Assembly: GCA_963693365.1 (NCBI GenBank)
Contig: CAVNZM010000001.1
Location: 9,052,001-9,116,000 of the forward strand
Direction of reading: 5' to 3'
Source: Amoebidium appalachense
Lineage: Eukaryota > Ichthyosporea
Length of the DNA stretch: 64,000 bases
The position numbers and the translations under genes were made by a program. Positions 37,461-64,000 of this stretch are shown in pieces. The notes under the pieces are model-generated. The model searched no databases. It was not told where the DNA came from and worked only from the letters and a program-made list of their open reading frames with translations. Within the stretch, counting starts at the first letter, position 1; the number at the start of each line of letters is the position of its first letter.

Positions 37461-37967
37461 ACAGTCTGACTGTCGAAGGCGTAGATTTTTCATGGATTGA
37501 ATTAGCATTTTAGGCTGCGTATCGTTAAAACCGTGTGATATGTCAAATGATAACTATTTGATTATAAACGAAAGAATATGCTGCTGGGGGGTGACAGTTA
37601 CCCTAAACAGTGGCCTTTCATCAGAGCATCATGATGCATGCATCTGGTACCAATATCTAGTGGTAATCAGCCCCACGGTGATGAATTTCCACGCAAGACA
37701 CATGTGTTTTTAAAATGGATATACCACTTGTGTGGATCATGATATTTGTATCGAATCATCCGGGATCGAGGGTGCATTAACAACACCACTGCCAGTGTGT
37801 GCAGATGTAAAACACGCTTAAAGTTGACGATGGATATGTTCCGTAAATGATATTCCCCCACCCCGGGGGGGGGGGGGGGGGGGGGGGGGGCTAGGAGGGG
37901 GGAGGGGAGAGGCGGGGAGGGGGGCGGGGGCTCTCACGAACAAGTCGAGGGGGGCTCAACAACCTAG

Positions 37968-37973
37968 AATAAA
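37968..37973 (+). terminator. Candidate polyadenylation signal of the receptor gene
   Basis: AATAAA about 508 bp after the stop, following a poly-G run at 37865-37890. Confidence 0.35.
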
Positions 37974-39480
37974 CATAGCTAGACAGACAGATGTTTTTCG
38001 GTTGTGTTTTTGACTTAGCTATGGTAAGTCTGTAGCCGTGTATCCTCTAATACCACGATGGGTCCTTAAGCTTTTGTCTTTTAAGTTGTATACAAAATCT
38101 GGAATGAGCAGACAAAAACCAATTAGGACCTCTTCCCCCCTCCCCCACCCCTTCCCACCTAACCCCTTCTTCCTCCCTTCTACCCAACGCCCCCTCATCG
38201 AGCCAATATTAGACTCGTCAACGTTTTCCCTCTCCCTCTCTGTACCACCTTCTCCAACCCTCCCTCCCTCTCCCTCCTCCCCCTCCTCCCCCCTCCCCCC
38301 CCCTCCCCCCCCCCCCTCTCCCCCCCGTTTTCTCCTTCTTCTTTTCCTCTAACCTTCAACGGCTGTTGGAAAATGCCAGGGAACACCGGAGCTCGAGCCA
38401 CGTGGCAAAAGATCTTGTGTGACTTTTCGCTTCCAGCCGTTCCGGAACGCATTTGCAACTCACCGTTTCGAATGCCTGACCCAGTCCCTACAAAAAGGCG
38501 ACACACGCTCACTTGATTATGAATATGCACCTGCGTTTTGCATGCATATGACTGTTTTATTGTCGGCTTATTATGATGGCAATGCAGGGACCCCTAGATC
38601 TGCCACCCACCAAGCATGTCAGCTAATAACGCAGCACGAAGAACAAAGCATTGCACACACAGCGAGGTGAGCTGTATGGCTGCATGCGCGTGACGGTTTT
38701 AGTAGTTGATACGGAAGCTATTACTAGCACACACACACATACAGAGAAAGCTAAGACCCGTGGGTTTCAGCACAAACTGCAAGTTAGGCACCTGCTTGCT
38801 GCCACGAATGTCTGTGGCTATTGAATGGGGAAAGCAGATTCATTCGGAAAATGCACAGCCATGTGCATGGGCTGCCTGACTGCATGTCTATGGCGGCGCT
38901 AGTGACTATCAATATAGCAGTGCACACACACACACATACTGGTGCAACACGGCATGCAAATTCCGGAACATCACCTACCGCATCTTCGCATGCACAAAAA
39001 CAAAACAAACAAAAAGAAAACAGAAAGAAAGAAAGTTTTTTTGCCCTACTTTTTGGCTGCATTCCAGAAGCGCTCACATGAACATCTACGCGCCATTTTA
39101 TTGGAGCCATCTTGTAGCACTGGCCTTCGCCCACCAACCAGAGAGAGCCAATACATGTGCGTATTTATTTGCCTTTTATAGCATAGTGCACGGCTTTATT
39201 GCGGTGTCTTCCTATACCTCTTGCTTACTTCAAAAAGCCATATCAAAATACAAGTGTAATATTTAGAATTACAGCATATATCATTTTAGATTTATTTAAA
39301 CATAAAAATGAAATTGTCCAATAAAAAAACCTTTGTAGCTGTAGAGTTTCCGAAATGCTAAAAAGAGTGTAATTTTTTGGAAGGAGGTTTAAGTCACAAT
39401 AATTAAGATATGCATTTTTCGGAAATCTTGATATGCCCCACCATTAACCTAGTTTAGGAAGTGCTTACCTATGGGCGTCA
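37974..39480. other. Intergenic stretch
   Basis: C-rich tract at 38130-38330, otherwise unique AT-rich DNA. Short ORFs only, none recognised. Confidence 0.45.
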
Positions 39481-39481
39481 G

Positions 39482-39547
39482 CCAATCATCTCTTTCAGCT
39501 CTGACGAATCAAAGCGTGCCTGCACACGACACGAAGCAGGTATAAAT
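39482..39547 (+). promoter_or_regulatory. CCAAT and TATA boxes of the S28 peptidase gene
   Basis: CCAAT at 39482-39486 and TATAAAT at 39541-39547, 147 bp before the ATG at 39694. Confidence 0.7.
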
Positions 39548-39693
39548 ATGATCTGTGCATTCATTTTCAGTCACCTTTCTGTTGTTGAACGAAAAAAACC
39601 TCAACCTCCCCGGTTGGCGTTCAGTAAGGGGGTGGAAGGCCAACAGTAACGTTATATTGTTCCCTTTTTGGTGGGGGTTGGATTTAATTAAAC

Positions 39694-40277
39694 ATGGCCC
39701 TTTCATGGCTTGTGCTTGCTGTTGTGGCAGTTCCAGTGTATGGACTGCACGACCAGCATTTCTGGACTCGTATGGTGCAGAGATCTCAGGAGAGATGGGC
39801 AAAGAGTACGGCAGAAGAAGTGCAGGCAAACGAAAAGGATGTCGCTGAAGAGCAGTGGTGAGTGAGTGGTCTGGTTTTTATTCCCACAGGCTTTGCAGGG
39901 CATCCCTTGTAGGGTGATAGTCCTGTTGTACCTCGTACGCGTCCTGTTGAGCAACTTTTGCTGGAACGATGGTGGGTTTGAGAGGTAGATAAGTTTTTTT
40001 TTGCCTTCTCTCCCATTTCTCTCCTACCAGCAGGCGCGCGCGCACACACTCACAAGCGCAAGCACGCACTTGAGGGTTTTGATATGACTTGTGCTATGGG
40101 GCAATCTTGTTCAAATCAAAACGGGCTGATAAGAGTTTTGCTTCCTCTCTCCTCCTTCTCCATCCGTGCACACGCGCACGTTCATAAGTGCACGCTCAAA
40201 ACACACAAAAACGCATGCACGCACACCTGCGCGCACGCACATACACGCACACACACACACGCACACACACGCACACC

Positions 40278-40325
<48 letters not shown>

Positions 40326-41378
40326 CACACACCCCAAGGCACGTAGATAACGCTCTTTCCACAAAAAACACCCTGGCTTGTTTTCTAACACATATGGTTT
40401 CCTCCTCTTTCTCTTTTGTTTTGCGCAGGTACACCCAACAGACGCTGGACCACTTTGATTTCAGCGATACCCGCACGTGGCGGCAGCGTTTTTTTGTCAA
40501 CGACAAGTTCTTTAAGCCTGGCTCCAATGCGCCGGTGTTCCTGTGTGTGGGCGGCGAGGGTCCACCTCTGGATGGCTCCGTTGTATCCTACAGCGAGTAG
40601 GTGTCCGTGCATTGTGCTATCAAAGACTTTTATTATCTGTCGCTTATATCTTTATTTGGGTCTGAATCACCTTGTGTGCATCTCTCATCTTTGGTTCTGG
40701 ATGGTGCAAGCACTTCACAGATGCAAAACTCAACTTGTGCAGTTTACACCGGTCAGCTTCGCTTCCTGAGAAAGTGCCAAGGACTCGGCCGAATTGGATA
40801 GCTAAAAGCTGATATACACCAAATTTCACAAGCGGTACTTGTTGCACCCCTCATCAACATCCTTTGATCTTTCTCCCCATCTACCTTGACCAGTGAAATA
40901 CAGCCAACTATACCTCCAACCCCCGGTTAATCAGTGCAACCTTGATATTTGGCTAGTGGTGTGTGTTGCATCCCTTAACAACATTCAATTTAGCCTTCTC
41001 ACCAAGCAACCAAGCCGATATAAAATTACAGCCACTAACATCTTGCATTCCTCGTTTAGCCATTGCAACCTTGCTGTTGAGATGCTCCCCAAGACTGGTG
41101 GGCTGATGTTGGCGCTTGAGCACCGCTACTACGGCAAGAGTCTACCCGTACCCGACTTCACGACGCCAAACATGCGCTACCTGTCGTCAAGGCAGGCGCT
41201 GGCGGATCTGGCCCAGTTCCACGGGTATGTGATGGCATGGTCGTGATGCCATTTCTACAGTGATTCTTACCGAGGACTGGTTGTTGTTCTGGTCAGAATG
41301 ACAATTTGGTCAACTGCCTTTCCGTGCTTTTTGTAAACTGGAAAGAGGTGCGGTGGTGGTGGTGGTGGTGGTGGTGGT

Positions 41379-41425
<47 letters not shown>

Positions 41426-41438
41426 TGGTGGTGGTGGT

Positions 41439-41488
<50 letters not shown>

Positions 41489-42012
41489 GAGTATTGGAAG
41501 TAAGCCAGATATGTGCTGGGAAGAGGAAACATGTTTGTTGCACCTCGAAGGACAAGTGTGGGTTAGAATCTTTTCATTGTTGGTGCGAATATTGTCTGTC
41601 ACAGTTGCCTCCTGTCTTTCACCTTCACATTTTTGCACGAATTGGGAGTTTGACTCTTCCCCCCCCCCCTCCCCCCCCCTTCCCCCTTCTCCCCCTTCTC
41701 CCTCCCTTCGTTTCCCCCCTCCCTCCCCTCCCCTCCCCCCCCCCCCCCCCCCCCCCCCCCCCCTTGCATTCTCTCCTAACAGGTTCGCAATGGAGCGGTT
41801 CAACCTGACCACCAAGAACAAGTGGGTGTCGTTTGGTGGGTCATATCCCGGTATGCTTGCTGGGTGGATGCGCCTCAAGTACCCCCATCTTATTCATGCC
41901 GCCGTGGCTTCTTCAGCCCCAGTGGAGGCGGTTCTGGACTTTCCTGGGTATGTGACCTGATGCCATTCACACGGCCACATAAGCACATGTTTTCACTAGC
42001 ACACACGCACGT

Positions 42013-42048
<36 letters not shown>

Positions 42049-42130
42049 CATGTCCACGCACACACATACACCTTGCGCATGTGCACGTGCAAATCTCCAC
42101 ATACACGCACGCACACACACACACACGCAC

Positions 42131-42181
<51 letters not shown>

Positions 42182-42331
42182 CACATGCACAGGCATGCTC
42201 ATACAGGAGGCCGCGTGCACACATGCGCGCATACACAATGCACACAGACACACACAGTCACAGATCATGTGACAGATGCACACCTGCACACACACAAATG
42301 GGCACACGAATGGCGCACGCGCGTGCGCGCG

Positions 42332-42396
<65 letters not shown>

Positions 42397-43461
42397 TACA
42401 TGTCACACAAGCATGCACGTCCAGGCACAAGTGCAATGCGTGCACACACGGATACCCCCCTCCCCCCACCGGCTCCCCCCTGGGAGTGCATACAAAAGTT
42501 CAACACGCTCTACTCTCTCCGAGTAAAGTAAACAATTGCCGACTTTTTATCTTCATGAATCACTAATCCCCCCCCCCCCCCCCCCCCCCTACACACACAT
42601 TCACACCACATTCACACACAAGCACGCCTCATTTACACACACACATTCACACACACATTTACACTCACTCACTCACTCCCCCTCCCCCCCCCCCTTCTCT
42701 CTCTCTCTCCCCCCTCCCCCCCTCCCCCCCCCCCCCCCCCCCCCCCTGCGCGGCCCCCTGCCCTTCCCTTCAACACATCCACCCACCCACACACAACACG
42801 TACTTATACAGCTACAACAACGTAGTCGGAGACACGCTTGCCGAACCCCTCGTCGGTGGTTCGCGCCAGTGCCGCCGCGTGGTCTCTGAGGGCCACGCCC
42901 AAATCAAGGAACTACTAAAGACCCCGGAGGGAAGAGACCAACTCGCGTCCAAGTTCAACATCTGCGCAGGGGGTAAGTCTCTCGAGGATTTACGCAACCA
43001 ACAGCAGTTTGCCGGAATGGGTGTTGTACGTTTGCCCACGCAGAGCAATGACCCGGCGTGCGAGGGTGCCCTTTGTAACATTGCAAAGATTTGTGCCTTT
43101 TTGTCGGACGAGTCTGGGCCGGAGAGTTTTGTCGATCGGTTGGCTGCTCTTGCACAGAAGCAGAATTATGGGTATGTTGTTTCAACCCGCCCCCCCCCCC
43201 CCCCCCCCCCCCCCATAATAATAATAATAATAATAAATAAATAAATAATTAAATAAATAACTAAATAACCCACCCCTCACTACCCTCACGGCTACTCGAT
43301 GGATAGAAACAACTTCCACTGAATGGTGGTCGGTGTATGAAAGGGTAACTTTTGCTTGCAATGGTTTTGGCTTGATATATTTTTGCAAGTGTTAGCTCGG
43401 ATGTTTACTTCCCAGTACTGCATACAACCCCCACCCCCACCTCTCCTCTGCCTTCCTGGTT

Positions 43462-43512
<51 letters not shown>

Positions 43513-43544
43513 ATGTGTGGGTGGGTGGGTGGTGGGTTGGGAGG

Positions 43545-43580
<36 letters not shown>

Positions 43581-44187
43581 TGTGAGAGAGAGAGTTAATT
43601 TTTCCTAGAACACATCATTCAGCTGTGTGCTAACCATCCATCCCCCCCCCCCCCCCGCCTCCCCCCCTCTCCCTCTTTCCCTTTGCAGTTGCCTGAACGT
43701 AGACTACAACAGCACGCTCGAGTTCACCGCCGACACCTCCATCTCCAACGGGTGGGGCCGCGTTTGGACCTGGCAGACATGCACCGAGTTCGGCTTCTTC
43801 CAGACGTGCGAAGAAGGTTCCAGATGCCCGTACGCCCAGGGCCTCTTCCCATTGGACCACTACACGGAAATATGCAAGAAGGCGTTCGGGATCCCGCGCG
43901 AGATGACGGAACGCGCGATCCAGTCCACGAACACGTGGTATGGCGGGAGGAAGGTTAAAGGTTCGCGTATCATGTTCCCGAACGGGTCGGTTGATCCTTG
44001 GTACGCGCAGGGGATTCGCGTTTCTCCCGATATTGCCGAGCCGACGTTGTGGGTCGCGGGAGCGTCTCACCACGCGTGGACGCACCCGTCCAAGCCGACG
44101 GATTCGATTGAGTTGGTGCATGCAAGGGAGGAGATTAAGTTGCAGGTGATGATTTGGTTGGAGGCGGAGGATTGGAAGGTCGAGTAA
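39694..44187 (+). CDS. Family S28 serine carboxy-/aminopeptidase (PRCP/DPP7/PRSS16-like)
   Basis: Six exons: 39694-39857, 40429-40596, 41060-41224, 41783-41947, 42812-43171, 43689-44187. They join in phase to 506 aa, the usual S28 length. Signal peptide 1-17 ([17 protein letters not shown]) indicates a secreted or lysosomal/vacuolar enzyme cleaving peptides next to proline or releasing dipeptides. Family marks are [11 protein letters not shown] near the mature N-terminus, [10 protein letters not shown], and the nucleophile motif GGSYPG (Ser186). [15 protein letters not shown] (367-381) is also present, as are NGSVDPW (Asp443) and SHH (His468, the spacing expected for the charge relay). Six-residue donor sites GTGAGT, GTAGGT and GTATGT (three times) support the junctions. 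The subtype and substrate cannot be told. Intron 2 contains a duplicated copy of its own 3' splice region. Confidence 0.95.
40215..40345. repeat. (CA)n in S28 intron 1
   Basis: CA repeats with CGCA interruptions. Confidence 0.95.
40841..41077 (+). repeat. Tandem duplication across the intron 2/exon 3 boundary of the S28 gene
   Basis: Two diverged units of about 125 bp: about 40841-40947 and about 40965-41077. Both begin GTTGCA.CCCT.A.CAACAT, contain ACAGCCA.CTA, and end in TTA.(C)AG followed by (C)(AT)TGCAACCTTG. The second unit supplies the true acceptor (41058-41059) and the first codons of exon 3. The first is a relic acceptor. Confidence 0.7.
41353..41485. repeat. GGT/GT/poly-G tract in S28 intron 3
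   Basis: (GGT)n, (GT)n, (GGT)n, then about 45 G. Confidence 0.95.
42010..42395. repeat. CA-rich microsatellites in S28 intron 4
   Basis: Several CA blocks with CATGCACATG-type interruptions. Confidence 0.95.
43188..43260. repeat. C-run followed by (ATA)n/(AAAT)n, S28 intron 5
   Basis: C-run of about 25, then ATA and AAAT repeats. A poly-T then poly-G compound lies further on, at 43468-43512. Confidence 0.95.
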
Positions 44188-44605
44188 GAAACGGGTTTAA
44201 TTTTTTTTAAAACTTGCAATGATTCGTTGAATTGGGCATGTATATGTTACACTTTTGGTCTTACGATTGATTTTTTTTTATTTTTTTTGGTGGTTAGGGG
44301 GAGGGGGGGGGGGTTGTTGTGGGTTGTGGTGCGAACCTATATTTAGTGTAAACTATTCAAACTACAGGTTCTTTAGATGAATGAAGAATAACGAATGTAC
44401 AATACTATACACCAGCATGGGATTTAGTGCGGCATAAATTAACACAAAACATACTACGACCCAAGGTATTCACGATAACAGAATGAAATTTAAAAACATT
44501 TGACGTTGTCTTAATGGTTTCTTTGTCTAACGGTTGGATGCTATTCTATGACTAATTATTCGGATGGAGGTTGTCCTCACAGCCCCGTGACAAACACACG
44601 CACAC

Positions 44606-44654
<49 letters not shown>

Positions 44655-44757
44655 AAGGCCTCCCCTCCCTACTCTTCCACTTGTTTAGTAGGGTCGTGTG
44701 CATTTGCTAGCCCCTGGAAAGGCTAAATATTGAAGGAAAAGGCACAAAGATTGACCG

Positions 44758-44799
<42 letters not shown>

Positions 44800-44819
44800 A
44801 CAACAACACACCCACACCA

Positions 44820-44867
<48 letters not shown>

Positions 44868-45465
44868 AAAAAGAAAGGAAGAAAGAAAGAAATCAACCGG
44901 GGCAATGCCCTGTGACCTTTAAGAATGACAAAGAGCATTGCAGCAAGGTTGGGTAAAGGAGGTAGACAAATAGCGGAAGTGCGGAGGGGTGGAGTGTGTG
45001 TGTCTGTGCGTGTGGGTTTTGGGGAGGGGAGGTGTGGGGGTGTCTCGAGAGAGGGGGGTCGGGGAAGAGAGAGAGAGATATAAATAGATACATAGATAGA
45101 TAGATAGAGAGAAAGAGCGAGAGAGAGAGAGATAGAGAGAGGGAGGGAGGGAGAGTGAGAGAGGTGAGAGTGGGAGAATGGAGTGGGAGAAGGAAGGGAG
45201 AGATAGGGCCGGCTGGTTAGAGAGGGAGGGAAGGTGAAGGGAGGGGGGGAAGGATGAGAGACCGACGGAGAGGGGATGCGAGAGGGCAAGGGAGAGGGAG
45301 AGGGAGAGGGAGAGGGGGCGGCCGGGGAGGGAGGGAGAGGGAGAGGGGGCGGCTCGGGAGGGAGGGAGAGAGAGAGGGGGGGGGGGGGGGAAGGGGGAAG
45401 AGAGAGAGAGGGAGATAGAGAGCCACGGAGGGAAAGAGTCGAGAGAGAGAGATAGAGAGAGAGAC

Positions 45466-45535
<70 letters not shown>

Positions 45536-45600
45536 GGTTGACCCGTCGTCAATGGGCACTCAGCCCCTCCTCCAAGCAATCTACTTTTTCCCCGGCATAA
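44188..45600. repeat. Post-gene repeats: C-runs, C/A compounds, purine tract
   Basis: C-runs at 44613-44652, 44759-44797 and 44824-44857 (the last followed by an A-run), then a GA/GGGA purine tract from about 45060 to 45535. No gene. Confidence 0.85.
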
Positions 45601-45912
45601 CTTTGCTTTTCCCGATAAAAATGCTGCGAAAAATCGTGCTTTTTCAGAAGGAAACATGGGTCCGGAACCCACCGTGACAGTGTGTGAATCTAGAGATCCA
45701 AAACTCACATCGCGTGTGGATCTACAGATGTGGATCTGATGATGTTTAGTTGAATTTTTGTAGTACACGCACAATTTCATGAAGCATTGAGAAGGGAACT
45801 CGAGCATAGATCCGGGCCTTTGGGACGTACTTTGTATACGAGCTATCGAGGTGTTGTTTGTTCGAGGCTCGAGCCATACTCCGCCCTGCCGGACACTCCC
45901 AAACTCGTTGTG

Positions 45913-45976
45913 ATTGGTGTTTACAGCATCAATGACGTCACCAATTCTTCGCGCGCTCTTCTGAGATTGCACCAAT
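45913..45976. promoter_or_regulatory. CRE-like palindrome flanked by CCAAT boxes, orphan
   Basis: ATTGG at 45913-45917, the palindrome TGACGTCA at 45933-45940, then CCAAT at 45941 and 45972. Further CCAAT-type motifs lie near 46221, 46246, 46278 and 46349. No TATA or ORF directly follows. It could drive an unannotated transcript or act as a distal element of the protease gene. Confidence 0.4.
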
Positions 45977-46019
45977 CACCACAAGCGTGCACAAGGAGGC
46001 GAGCCGCTGAGCAGCCTCT

Positions 46020-46580
46020 GTAACATATGTACATACATGCTTGTAGCTCATACTTCATAGCATTGCATTATAAGTATAAGTTTAACGAGTTTCATTTAAA
46101 TGGTATCTTATATTTCAGGCACTGTATAATGTGTATATGCACACATACTATGTATTACTGCAACTTGTTTTGCTGCCGCAGTACTAGTGAATTTCAGCTG
46201 AAATTTCTGCAAAACTACAAGCCAATCAACATGGAGTAAGCGCACTAACCAATAAGATGTCGCCATATTACTAATGACCAATGAGAAACCACACGGGCTC
46301 GTGATCATTCGTATGCGGCAATACAGCGCCTGCAAGAAGCTGTAGTGATTGGCTCAGGAAGCCCACTGAAATACTTCTGGCGGGATGCCTAGAGGGGGTA
46401 AATAAGCGGCCAGCAAATTTAAATAATCCTTTTAAAACTAGCTTGCATTTAAAAACCATAAACTACAACTGGTTTGGATACTATGATACTAGCATTATAT
46501 ACTGATAAATCATGTGCATGTTGACGGTTTCTAAATAGATATTGTGCAGTGGTGTGCCTCGTACACTATTCCGCCATCTC
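46020..46580. other. Non-coding stretch
   Basis: Unique AT-rich DNA with CCAAT motifs in both orientations. No gene recognised. Confidence 0.35.
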
Positions 46581-46586
46581 AGAATA

Positions 46587-46667
46587 CCAATCAGACCTTT
46601 TTCTTATCATGCACTGAGAAGCGCCACCCAGCCATCCGCACATTCCTCTGCTGCTTTCTATAAAAAA
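46587..46667 (+). promoter_or_regulatory. CCAAT and TATA boxes of the NMA111-like gene
   Basis: CCAAT at 46587-46591 and TATAAAAAA at 46659-46667. A leader of about 130 nt without ATG would end at a GTATGT donor at 46824. An acceptor AAATAG at 47590-47595 precedes the coding exon by 21 nt, so a 5' UTR intron of about 770 bp is likely. Confidence 0.55.
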
Positions 46668-47616
46668 GCGGTTGCAGTTTATCATAATCACTTTTAGGAC
46701 TCACTCCGGCTCTAAAGATTTCTCCCCGGAGTGTAAGAAAACGTGAAACAGAAACAAGGATTGTTGTTTTGGTACTCTACCCTCCCCTCATCCTTTTGAT
46801 ACATAAGCTGGCAGCTCCACCCAAGTATGTATTCTTTTTGGTTTGGCTTATTCTCTCCAGTCGTTTTTCTTCTCGTTTAGGCAGCGAATCCCCGCCTTCC
46901 ATTTCCTTGATTCTCATTCCTACGCCCAAGATCCAGCTCTCGGACACACTACGTACTTATCCCATTGTGTGTTTCTGCTGCTCTGGGGTTGGTAGCGTTC
47001 CGTTCAGCATTTATGGTTCTCTACCTGTCGCTTTACTTGCAAAAACGCCCCCCTTGCATTGCCTCTTGCCTCGCCAAACGAAGGCAGTAGCGAGAACATG
47101 ACCAGCTGAGCGCATTTTTTCCCTCACCAGGGCCCTGTTCTCTTCGTTTCACTTTTTTCTTTTGTCGGTTTCTGGCTTTATTATCTCAGCTTTCGACATT
47201 TATTTTATTCTTCTGTTGTTTATCAACTTCCGTTTTCGGAACCCGTTAGCTGCGCTTGGTGCAGTCAATAACCTTCCGGTTTCTCTCTTTTAGCTTTGAC
47301 CTACTTGCGGCGACGGTTCGTCTTCCCACCTCTCTGATTCATCTTCACAACCTTCTCTGGCAGCTGATCTAACAGTAGTGTATTTTCCCACATAAGCACA
47401 GAGCCACTTTCGCTTTCTTTTCCTTCATCTCCAACCTCCACTCCTTCTCATCCTATTCGCTTCCCCCGTTCCTTGTCCCCCTCCCCCTTACTCCCCCCCC
47501 CCCCCCCCCCCCCCGCTCCGTCTTTCCCCCTCCCCCCCTGCCCCCTTCCCTCCCCCCTCCCCCCTCCCCCCCTCGCACACACACACACACAAATAGACGC
47601 AGTGTCCAAGGGCAGC

Positions 47617-63547
<15,931 letters not shown>

Positions 63548-64000
63548 GTGGGTACGGTGGGAAAAGAAAGAGATGAATGAAGGGGGGGAGGGGGGGGGGG
63601 GGGGGGGAGGCTTTAAAAGGGTTACAGAGAAGGACAGAGTACAAGTTTACGGCAGACGGTATAAAGCAGATATTGTCAGGAAAGCACACACAGAGCATGC
63701 ATGATAAGACTTGTGTGTGTATGTCTGTGTGTGTTTGTTTTTTGAGAGGGATGGGGGTGGAGAGGGGGTGGGTGGGGGAGGGGGGAATTAGGTAGGCATA
63801 TGATGGTGGGTGGGATTAGGGATATGTGTGGGTGTGGGTGTTGGGTTGGTTTTTTTTTTTTTTTTTTTTTTTTTTTGGGGGGGGGGGGGGGGGGTTGTGA
63901 AAGGTACCTGGCTTAGGCATGGAAGTATGCGACGATCATATTTTACTGTTGGTGTGAAGCTAGGCTGGCATTGTGCTCACACACACGCGCGCGCACACAC
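63548..64000. other. Protease intron 23 to window end
   Basis: Starts with donor GTGGGT. Holds a G-run (63582-63608), GT blocks, and a poly(T)-poly(G) compound at 63849-63894. No further exon found, so the last coding part lies beyond the window. Confidence 0.7.

Noticed and set aside
43630-44121. Minus-strand ORF of 163 codons
   Set aside because: It is opposite the last exon of the S28 peptidase and only mirrors its codon bias.
45217-45975. Minus-strand ORF of 252 codons
   Set aside because: The second half is a (GA)n translation, the first half has no recognisable domain, and no TATA box precedes it.

Overview
The window is eukaryotic nuclear DNA. It has GT-AG introns, TATA and CCAAT boxes, AATAAA signals, one cytosolic-type tRNA gene, and very many microsatellites ((CA)n, (GA)n, (TA)n) and homopolymer C or G runs. 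The gene set is an APC amino-acid/choline-type permease, a GABA-B-like class C receptor, a family S28 serine peptidase and an NMA111-type HtrA protease. This fits a unicellular eukaryote (fungus-like or other protist). I cannot name the species from sequence alone. All four large genes lie on the + strand, and their intron phases close perfectly in my models.

Layout. 1-3.2 kb: repeats, a 3' fragment of a permease paralogue (392-484), and one copy of a dispersed element. 3.2-7.6 kb: a possible TATA-to-AATAAA transcription unit without a convincing ORF, a cluster of short TATTAC palindromes, and a terminal-inverted-repeat element (5612-6241). 7.6-11.3 kb: five-exon permease gene (523 aa). 11.1-24.9 kb: a diverged, collinear, same-orientation segmental duplication of about 6.3 kb. 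Each unit runs permease 3' end, repeat A, poly-C, GT/G-rich DNA, long (GA)n, repeat B, then a single-exon gene for a secreted Trp/Cys-rich 167-aa protein. The two 504-nt coding sequences look identical although their flanks differ. Between the units lies an unrecognised AT-rich ORF (17584-18081). 25-30 kb: simple repeats and an inverted-repeat pair. 30.4-37.5 kb: six-exon receptor gene (1097 aa). 39.7-44.2 kb: six-exon S28 peptidase (506 aa). 46.6 kb to beyond 63.5 kb: the NMA111-type protease, with 23 coding exons visible and its 3' end outside the window. A tRNA-Asp(GTC) gene sits inside intron 20 of this protease.

The four large genes do not form an obvious pathway. Three are membrane or secretory proteins (nutrient uptake, sensing, extracytoplasmic peptide cleavage) and the fourth is an intracellular quality-control or apoptosis-type protease. 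The most unusual properties are the intron architecture (C-runs just inside donors, CA-repeats next to acceptors), recurrent poly(C)-poly(A) compound tracts, several undescribed dispersed repeat families, and the homogenised duplicate secreted-protein genes. Exon boundaries were inferred by reading; no transcript or database evidence was available. Homopolymer lengths in the assembly may not be exact.
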